Shown piece after piece: positions 58,707 through 64,000 of a stretch of 64,000 bases of DNA. Both the position numbers and the translations under genes were made by a program. The notes below the pieces were generated by a model. It saw only the letters and a list, made by a program, of their open reading frames with translations. It was not told the origin of the DNA and did no database searches. The DNA is taken from positions 1,302,001 to 1,366,000 of the forward strand of contig NZ_JAWDIC010000001.1 of NCBI RefSeq assembly GCF_032464895.1, written 5' to 3'. The DNA comes from Phycicoccus sp. M110.8 (GTDB taxonomy: Bacteria > Actinomycetota > Actinomycetes > Actinomycetales > Dermatophilaceae). The first letter of the stretch is position 1; each line of letters opens with the position of its first letter.

Positions 58707-59198
58707 TCAGTCCCGGGGCACGACGAGAGCGGTCGCGATCGCGGCGACACCCTCACCGCGGCCGGTGAGCCCCAGGCGGTCGGTCGTCGTGCCGCTCACG
58801 GACACGGGGGCGCCCACGGCCCGCGACATCGCCGCCTGCGCCTCCGCGCGCCGGCTCCCGACCTTCGGCCGGTTGCCGATGACCTGCACGGCCACGTTGC
58901 CGACCTCGAACCCGGCCGCACGCACCAGGCGAGCCGCCTCCGCCAGCAGGGTCAGCCCGGACGCACCCGCGAGCTCGGGGCGGTCCGTGCCGAAGTGCTC
59001 CCCGAGGTCACCGATCCCGGCAGCCGAGAACAGCGCGTCGCACGCGGCGTGGCAGGCCACGTCGGCGTCCGAGTGGCCCTCGAGTGCGGGCTCACCCGGC
59101 CAGCCGAGCCCCGCCATGCGCAGCTCCCGGTCCGGACCCCCACCGAAGGCGTGCACGTCGACGCCGATGCCCGTGCGCGGCATACCGGGAGCAACCAT
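58707..59198 (-). CDS. ispF: 2-C-methyl-D-erythritol 2,4-cyclodiphosphate synthase
   Basis: MEP-pathway enzyme of about 163 residues that cyclises CDP-ME-2-phosphate, releasing CMP. Metal ligands are in [10 protein letters not shown] (Asp-x-His) and [32 protein letters not shown], with [17 protein letters not shown] at the C-terminus. ATG 59198 has TTGGAT six bases upstream; ATG 59183 is an alternative giving 158 residues. ispD lies 0.8 kb away in the same direction, separated by a GNAT gene on the opposite strand and a tandem repeat. Confidence 0.94.
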   Translation of the reverse strand: MVAPGMPRTGIGVDVHAFGGGPDRELRMAGLGWPGEPALEGHSDADVACHAACDALFSAAGIGDLGEHFGTDRPELAGASGLTLLAEAARLVRAAGFEVGNVAVQVIGNRPKVGSRRAEAQAAMSRAVGAPVSVSGTTTDRLGLTGRGEGVAAIATALVVPRD

Positions 59199-59269
59199 GG
59201 CGCCATCCAACCACCGGCGGCGCAAACCCGGGTGAGCCGCAGCCCACGGCCCGGCTACGGTTGCGCCGC

Positions 59270-59854
59270 ATGGACGCCCCGATGCACGTGCCCACCCTCT
59301 CCGACGACCAGGTGACGCTGCGCCCGCACCGGGAGGACGACCTCGACCCGGTCCTCGAGCGCTGCCTCGACGAGGACACACGGCGCTACACGACCATCCC
59401 GCTCGAGTACACGCGCGAGATGGCGAAGGAGTACCTCACCGGCCTCCTCGAGCCGTCGCCGGCCATGGTCTCGTGGGCGATCGAGGTCGAGGGCGCGTAT
59501 GCCGGGACGATCGACCTGCGCCGCATGCCGGTCGACGACGGAGCGGGCGACCTGGGATTCGTGACGCACCCGGCCTTCCGTGGTCGCGGCGTCATGTCGG
59601 CGGCCGTCCGCCTCGCCGTGGGGCACGCGTTCGGCACGCTCGGCTGGACGGCGGTCCGGTGGCAGGCGCACGCCGGCAACTGGGGCAGCGCGAAGGCGGT
59701 GTGGCGGTCGGGCTTCCCGGTGCCCGTCTTCGTCCCGGACCTGCTGGTCGAGCGGGGCCGGCTGGTCGACGGCTGGATCAGCACCCTGCGCGCGCCGGCG
59801 CCGGACGAGCCGGTTGCCCCGTGGGAGGACGTCCTGGCGACGCTGACCCGCTGA
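59270..59854 (+). CDS. GNAT family N-acetyltransferase (RimJ/RimL-like)
   Basis: Protein of 194 residues: [26 protein letters not shown], then [28 protein letters not shown] as the acetyl-CoA loop, and [15 protein letters not shown]. This is the RimJ/RimL-like subgroup, which includes N-terminal protein acetyltransferases and small-molecule enzymes. TACGGT lies eight bases before ATG 59270, so the mRNA may be leaderless. The stop falls within the second unit of an 8-bp tandem repeat. It interrupts the otherwise same-strand ispF-ispD-carD order. Confidence 0.87.
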   Translation: MDAPMHVPTLSDDQVTLRPHREDDLDPVLERCLDEDTRRYTTIPLEYTREMAKEYLTGLLEPSPAMVSWAIEVEGAYAGTIDLRRMPVDDGAGDLGFVTHPAFRGRGVMSAAVRLAVGHAFGTLGWTAVRWQAHAGNWGSAKAVWRSGFPVPVFVPDLLVERGRLVDGWISTLRAPAPDEPVAPWEDVLATLTR

Positions 59855-59937
59855 CCCGCTGACCCGCTGACCCGCTGACCCGCTGACCCGCTGACCCGCT
59901 GACCCGCTGACCCGCTGACCCGCTGACCCGCTGACCC
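59842..59937. repeat. Tandem repeat, twelve perfect 8-bp units (GCTGACCC)
   Basis: Twelve identical octamers start in the last codons of the GNAT gene and fill the gap to ispD. Each unit holds TGA, and because 8 is not a multiple of 3 the repeat carries stops in all three plus-strand frames. Likely hypervariable in length. Confidence 0.97.
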
Positions 59938-59960
59938 GTTGCCGCGGCGTGGCCGGGGCG

Positions 59961-60635
59961 TCAGAGGTCGGCGAGGTGGCGCTCGGCGACCGCGAGGTCG
60001 TCGGGCGTGGTGATCTTGAAGGCGAGACGGTCGCCGTCCACGACGTGCACCGTCCCGCCGGCCCGCTCCACCAGGGCTGCGTCGTCCGTCGCTGCCACCC
60101 CTGAGGCGTGGGCCTCCTCCAGCACGCGGCGCCGGAACGCCTGGGGCGTCTGGATCGCGCGCAGCGCCGACCGGTCGGGCGTCCCGACGACGCGCCCCGC
60201 CGCGTCGACCTGCTTGATCGTGTCGGCCACCGGCAGGCCGGGGACGACGGCGTCGTGTCCGGCGCGCACCTCCCGGACCAGCCTGCTGAACAGGCTCGGT
60301 GGCGCCAGCGCGCGGGCGGCGTCGTGCACCAGGACGACCTCGTCCGTGGGTCGCAGTGCTGCCAGCCCGGCAGCGACCGAGTCGGTGCGCTCGGCGCCGC
60401 CGGTCACGACGACGACGTCCTGCGGTCGGTCACTGCGGGACGCGATCGCGCCCGCCTCCCCGATGTGGGAGACGGGCGCGACGACGATGACGTGGGTGAC
60501 CTCGGGTGCCCGCAGGGCGCGGGTGACGGCGTGTTCGAGGACCGTCACACCGGCCAGTGGCACGAACGCCTTGGGCTGGGCGGCCCCTAGCCGGGTGCCC
60601 TGTCCCCCGGCGACGAGGACGACCGCAACGCTCAG
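59961..60635 (-). CDS. ispD: 2-C-methyl-D-erythritol 4-phosphate cytidylyltransferase
   Basis: MEP-pathway enzyme of about 224 residues joining CTP and MEP. The CTP loop [22 protein letters not shown] lies upstream of any ATG, GTG or TTG: the frame runs back to a CTG at 60635-60633 that overlaps the carD stop as CTGA. GAGGTG sits eight bases before this CTG, so CTG is the likely start. Other motifs are [17 protein letters not shown] and [18 protein letters not shown] with TDDAALVE. Translation is coupled to carD. Confidence 0.9.
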   Translation of the reverse strand: MSVAVVLVAGGQGTRLGAAQPKAFVPLAGVTVLEHAVTRALRAPEVTHVIVVAPVSHIGEAGAIASRSDRPQDVVVVTGGAERTDSVAAGLAALRPTDEVVLVHDAARALAPPSLFSRLVREVRAGHDAVVPGLPVADTIKQVDAAGRVVGTPDRSALRAIQTPQAFRRRVLEEAHASGVAATDDAALVERAGGTVHVVDGDRLAFKITTPDDLAVAERHLADL

Positions 60636-61114
60636 GAGGCGAGCACCTCGTCGAGGATGGCCTCGGCCTTGTCCTCGTTGGTCTTCTCGGCCAGGGCCAG
60701 CTCGGAGACGAGGATCTGGCGCGCCTTGGCCAGCATGCGCTTCTCGCCGGCCGACAGACCGCGGTCCTTGTCACGGCGCCACAGGTCGCGGACGACCTCG
60801 GCCACCTTGATGACGTCACCGGACGCCAGCTTCTCGAGGTTCGCCTTGTAGCGACGCGACCAGTTGGTCGGCTCCTCGGTGTGGGGGGCGCGCAGGACCG
60901 CGAAGACCTTGTCCAGACCGTCCTGGCCGACGACGTCACGGACGCCGATGTCCTCGCAGTTCTCCGCGGGCACCTCGATCGTCAGGTCGCCCTGGGCCAC
61001 CTTGAGCTTGAGGTAGATCTTCTCCTCGCCCTTGATCGTGCGGGTGTTGATTTCTTCGATCAGAGCAGCCCCGTGGTGGGGGTACACGACCGTCTCGCCG
61101 ACCTTGAAAACCAT
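60632..61114 (-). CDS. carD: CarD-family RNA polymerase-binding transcription factor
   Basis: Global regulator of 160 residues that binds the RNA polymerase beta subunit and stabilises open complexes, notably at rRNA promoters. The N-terminal Tudor-like domain is [22 protein letters not shown], and the C-terminal helical DNA-binding domain includes [32 protein letters not shown] with the wedge Trp. AAGGGG precedes ATG 61114 and a -10 TATTCT lies at 61147-61142. It is essential in mycobacteria. ispD follows with an overlap. Confidence 0.96.
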   Translation of the reverse strand: MVFKVGETVVYPHHGAALIEEINTRTIKGEEKIYLKLKVAQGDLTIEVPAENCEDIGVRDVVGQDGLDKVFAVLRAPHTEEPTNWSRRYKANLEKLASGDVIKVAEVVRDLWRRDKDRGLSAGEKRMLAKARQILVSELALAEKTNEDKAEAILDEVLAS

Positions 61115-61311
61115 GTGCTGTTTTCCCCTTTCGCGACCTCAAGAATAACACGACACGCCGATCACGGGAAAGCCGGAGCGCTTGCGTTTTCGCTGGTCAG
61201 GGGCTTGCAAAGGCCTTGAGCGACAACGATTTCGGTCTTGACAGAAGGGTGCGGCTCATGCAACGCGCGGGGGTGCGTGCGAGTCGGGAAGGGCCCGGTA
61301 GGCTGTCCCGC

Positions 61312-61878
61312 GTGACTCGCCGAACCCCCCTCGCCACCTCTTCCACCGGCCGCCGCACCGTCGTCCGTCGTCTCGTGCCGGTGGGCGTCCTCGGCGCAGC
61401 GCTGGCCCTGTCGGCCTGCCAGACCCAGTCGCCGGTGCAGACCGACGTCACCTACAACGCCGCCGACGGCGTCCCCGTCGACCTCGGCGCGGTGCAGCTG
61501 CGTGACCTCGTGGTCATCGGCACCGGCAAGGGCAAGCCCGGCGTGCTGAGCGCCGCGGTGAGCAACAACGGCGCGCAGGCCGAGCGAGTCGCCTTCGCCC
61601 TGCCCAACTCCCAGCCCGTCTACGCGACGGCCCCGGCCAACAGCTCCCAGCCGCTGTCCGACGGCAGCCAGGTCCAGCTGTCGCAGGTCCCGGTCGAGCC
61701 CGGCGACGTGGTGCAGCTCAACGTCCAGTCCGCAGGGGCCCGCTCCGTGGTCGTCACGGTGCCGGTCGTCCCGGCGGACAACTACTACTCGACGCTGTCC
61801 CCCACCAGCGCGCCCACGACGGCGAGCGGCACGTCCACGAGCGACACGAGCTCGCCGACCACGACCGCGACCCCCTGA
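61312..61878 (+). CDS. Secreted lipoprotein of unknown function
   Basis: Lipoprotein of 188 residues. A twin-arginine-containing basic stretch (RRTVVRR) precedes LVPVGVLGAALALSAC, which ends in a lipobox Cys. The mature part is beta-rich (VPVDLGAVQLRDLVVIGTGKGKPGVLSAAVSNNG...) with an immunoglobulin-like look, and the C-terminus is Ser/Thr/Pro-rich. TAGGCT lies seven bases before GTG 61312, supporting a leaderless start. The family is common beside carD or senX3/regX3 in actinobacteria and has no named role. A 17-bp tandem repeat begins at its stop codon. Confidence 0.83.
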   Translation: MTRRTPLATSSTGRRTVVRRLVPVGVLGAALALSACQTQSPVQTDVTYNAADGVPVDLGAVQLRDLVVIGTGKGKPGVLSAAVSNNGAQAERVAFALPNSQPVYATAPANSSQPLSDGSQVQLSQVPVEPGDVVQLNVQSAGARSVVVTVPVVPADNYYSTLSPTSAPTTASGTSTSDTSSPTTTATP

Positions 61879-61954
61879 CGGGTCCGACCCCCTCACGGGT
61901 CCGACCCCCTCACGGGTCCGACCCCCTCACGGGTCCGACCCCCTGACGGGTCGG
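61875..61954. repeat. Tandem repeat, 17-bp unit, about 4.7 copies
   Basis: Units CTSACGGGTCCGACCCC begin at the stop codon of the lipoprotein gene (61876-61878) and run to 61954. The three middle copies read CTCACGGG and the outer ones CTGACGGG. No gene occupies the repeat. Confidence 0.95.
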
Positions 61955-62026
61955 TCGCTCCCGCGGCCGTATCCGGGCGCGGGCCGCTCCGGGAGGCGCG
62001 GTCTGCTCCGGCTCCGGGCCGCGAGC

Positions 62027-62710
62027 TCAGTCGCTCTCGAACTTGTAGCCCAGCCCCCGGACCGTGACGATGTACCGCGGCTCGGCGGGGTCCGGCTCGA
62101 TCTTGGCGCGCAGCCGCTTCACGTGGACGTCGAGCGTCTTGGTGTCCCCCACGTAGTCGCTCCCCCACACGCGGTCGATCAGCTGCATGCGGGTGAGCAC
62201 GCGCCCGGTGTTGCGCAGCAGCATCTCGAGGAGCTCGAACTCCTTGAGCGGCAACGGGGTCTGCTGCCCACCCACCGTCACGGTGTGCCGCTCCACGTCC
62301 ATCCGGACCGGGCCCGCCTCGATGGTCGCCGGCAGCAGGTCCTCCGGCTCCTGGCCACGACGCAGGACCGCCTTGATCCGGGCCAGGAGCTCCCGCGAGG
62401 AGTACGGCTTGGTGACGTAGTCGTCGGCCCCGATCTCGAGGCCAACGACCTTGTCGATCTCGCTGTCCTTGGCGGTGAGCATGATGACCGGGACAGTCGA
62501 GCGCTGGCGCAGCGCGCGGCACACCTCGGTGCCGGAGAGGCCCGGCAGCATGAGGTCGAGCAGCACGAGGTCCGCCCCCTGACGGTCGAAGTCGTCGAGC
62601 GCCTCGGGGCCGGTCTCGGCCACCGCCACCTCGTACCCCTCCTTGCGCAGCAGGTAGGACAACGGGTCCGAGAACGAGACCTCGTCCTCGACGACCAGGA
62701 TGCGGGTCAT
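62027..62710 (-). CDS. regX3: Response regulator, OmpR/PhoB class (RegX3-like)
   Basis: Regulator of 227 residues. The receiver domain has phosphoacceptor D52 in LVLLDLMLPG, acidic pocket VVEDE, T79 in MLTAKD and K101 in VTKPYSSREL. The winged-helix DNA-binding domain begins around 125 and contains LPLKEFELLEMLLRNTGRVLTR, VDVHVKRLRAKIE-like DVHVKRLRAKIEPDP and IVTVRGLGYKFE. Pairing with the SenX3-like kinase suggests phosphate-starvation control. ATG 62710 overlaps the kinase stop (ATGA). Confidence 0.93.
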   Translation of the reverse strand: MTRILVVEDEVSFSDPLSYLLRKEGYEVAVAETGPEALDDFDRQGADLVLLDLMLPGLSGTEVCRALRQRSTVPVIMLTAKDSEIDKVVGLEIGADDYVTKPYSSRELLARIKAVLRRGQEPEDLLPATIEAGPVRMDVERHTVTVGGQQTPLPLKEFELLEMLLRNTGRVLTRMQLIDRVWGSDYVGDTKTLDVHVKRLRAKIEPDPAEPRYIVTVRGLGYKFESD

Positions 62711-63918
62711 GCGGGGGCTTCTCCTTGCTGCAGGGTTCGGGGAGCGGAGTCGGGGTCGGCGGGCCCGGCGGTGGCCCGGCCACCGGTCCGGTCGGCCGCG
62801 GCGGGCAGGCGGATGGTGAAGGTCGAGCCGCGACCCTCCTCGCTCCACACGGCGACGTCGCCGCCGTGGTTCGCGCAGATGTGCTTGACGATGGCCAGGC
62901 CGAGGCCGGTGCCACCGGTCGCGCGCGAGCGGGCGGCGTCGACACGGTAGAACCGCTCGAAGATGCGCTCCTGCTCGGACTCGGGGATGCCGAGGCCCTG
63001 GTCGGTGACGGTGATCTCGACCATCTCGTCGTGCACCCGGCCGCCGACGGCGACGCGCGAGCCCGGCTCGGAGTACGCGACCGCGTTCCCGACGAGGTTG
63101 CGCACGGCGGTGACGAGCAGGTCCTCGTCGCCGAACACCTTGAGGTCCGGCGCGCAGGCCTCGACGATCTCGATCTGCTTGGCGTCGGCCCCGACGCGCG
63201 AGTAGTCGATGGCCTCGTGGACGGCCGCCGTGACGTCGACGAGCCTCGGCTCGTGCAGCGTGTCGGCCACCTGCAGGCGGGACAGGTCGACGATCTCCTT
63301 GACCAGCTGCGTCAGCCTCGCGCTCTCGACCTGCATGCGGGTGGCGAAGCGCGCCACCGCCTCGGGGTCGTCCTTCGCGTCGAGGATGGCCTCGGCCAGC
63401 AGGCCGATCCCGCCCACGGGCGTCTTGAGCTCATGGCTGACGTTGGCGACGAAGTCGCGTCGGACCTCCTCGACCCGCCGCGCCTGCGTGTGGTCCTCGA
63501 CGAGGAGCAGGACGTGGTTGCTGCCCAGGGGGGCGACGCGCGCGTGCATGATCGACTGGGCCTGCCCCAGCGGTCCCCGCGCGAGCGCGAGCTCCGCCTC
63601 CCGGATGACGCCGTCGCGGCGCACCTGCCGCGCGAGGTGCCGCAGCTCGGCGTGGACGAGGTCGCGACCCCGAACGAGCCCGTAGGCGACGGCCGACGGC
63701 GAGTTGTTGATGACCTCGTCGGCCGAGTCGACCACGATGGCGCCGCTGCGCAGGACGGCCAGGACGTCCGCGACGCCGGCGGGCAGGGCCGACGCCGAGG
63801 CCTCGGAGGGCGGGACGCTCGTCTGCTGGCGCTCGGAGTAGCGCACGGCGACGACGGCGACGGCGCCGGTGAGGAGACCGGCGAACCCCGCCAACAGCGC
63901 AGCAGTCGTCGCGTCCAC
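62707..63918 (-). CDS. senX3: Sensor histidine kinase, SenX3-like
   Basis: Kinase of 403 residues. Unlike most sensors it has a single N-terminal hydrophobic segment (about 5-25), followed by a PAS-like domain (about 50-145) and the DHp domain with H162 in NVSHELKTPVGG. The ATPase domain shows NLVGNAVAYS (N box), VTDQGLGIPESEQ (G1), FERFYRVD (F box) and GGTGLGLAIVKHI (G2). TATCTT lies six bases before GTG 63918, indicating a leaderless mRNA. In mycobacteria the pair senses low phosphate through the Pst system. Confidence 0.93.
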   Translation of the reverse strand: MDATTAALLAGFAGLLTGAVAVVAVRYSERQQTSVPPSEASASALPAGVADVLAVLRSGAIVVDSADEVINNSPSAVAYGLVRGRDLVHAELRHLARQVRRDGVIREAELALARGPLGQAQSIMHARVAPLGSNHVLLLVEDHTQARRVEEVRRDFVANVSHELKTPVGGIGLLAEAILDAKDDPEAVARFATRMQVESARLTQLVKEIVDLSRLQVADTLHEPRLVDVTAAVHEAIDYSRVGADAKQIEIVEACAPDLKVFGDEDLLVTAVRNLVGNAVAYSEPGSRVAVGGRVHDEMVEITVTDQGLGIPESEQERIFERFYRVDAARSRATGGTGLGLAIVKHICANHGGDVAVWSEEGRGSTFTIRLPAAADRTGGRATAGPADPDSAPRTLQQGEAPA

Positions 63919-64000
63919 GCCTCAAAGATACGGTGCACCCGGGACCGCTCCGGTCGGCCGCCGCCTCCTCCCGCGGGCGCGTCCCCAGATGTTCACCTGA

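Noticed and set aside
63991..64000. GTTCACC at the window end as a PHO box for senX3
   Set aside because: Only one heptamer is visible; PhoP boxes need direct repeats and the window stops here.

Overview
The window is a chromosomal segment of a very GC-rich actinobacterium. Pointers are GC-ending codons, GTG starts, DUF3263, CarD, mycothiol-dependent formaldehyde dehydrogenase, SenX3/RegX3-like and MsiK-like genes, and a c-di-AMP riboswitch ahead of an Rpf gene. I suspect Intrasporangiaceae or a close relative, but that is an impression from sequence style and was not tested. About 70 genes are supported, packed densely on both strands, with many 1- or 4-base start/stop overlaps.

Layout. 0-3.1 kb: end of an ABC exporter operon and a PhoD-type phosphatase. 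3.2-5.1 kb: solitary groEL under two CIRCE operators. 5.2-7.0 kb: a lone phage/eCIS tail-tube-like gene, then a DUF559 nuclease-like gene flanked on each side by four copies of a 19-bp palindrome spaced exactly 40 bp apart. This array is the most unusual structure here. 7.0-16.7 kb: alpha-mannosidase, P1 peptidase, VOC and GNAT genes, a PLP decarboxylase, a HAD phosphatase, DUF389 and an ArsR-type regulator. 16.7-24.9 kb: ung, SGNH hydrolase, an acyl-CoA dehydrogenase/SDR pair behind a palindromic operator, a candidate structured RNA with a strong terminator, gabT, a stand-alone LigD polymerase and a carboxylate-amine ligase. 25-28 kb: molybdate regulator plus modABC. 30.6-35.8 kb: copper operon (copZ, copA, accessory proteins). 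36.5-39.4 kb: arsenic operon (arsM-acr3-arsC, divergent arsR). 40.3-41.5 kb: tRNA-Thr and an rpf gene with a c-di-AMP riboswitch. 41.6-53.1 kb: ThrE-like exporter, Ser/Thr kinase, CBS protein, otsAB, LacI regulator, msiK, DUF4032, RDD, DUF2752 and dispanin genes. 53.2-61.1 kb: rlmB-cysS, PAP2, mycothiol formaldehyde detoxification, and ispF-ispD-carD. 61.3-64 kb: a lipoprotein and a SenX3/RegX3-like two-component system.

Functional links. modABC with its Mop-domain regulator forms one translationally coupled molybdate unit. otsA-otsB make trehalose. mscR and its overlapping metallo-hydrolase probably carry out successive steps of formaldehyde oxidation. carD, ispD and ispF follow the usual actinobacterial order. 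Copper and arsenic resistance lie side by side.

Genome-wide signals. Many genes show TANNNT 6-8 bases before the start codon and no Shine-Dalgarno sequence, which indicates leaderless mRNAs; I used this to choose starts. The 7-mer GTATGCC/GGCATAC is strongly over-represented. Short tandem repeats sit exactly at several stop codons.
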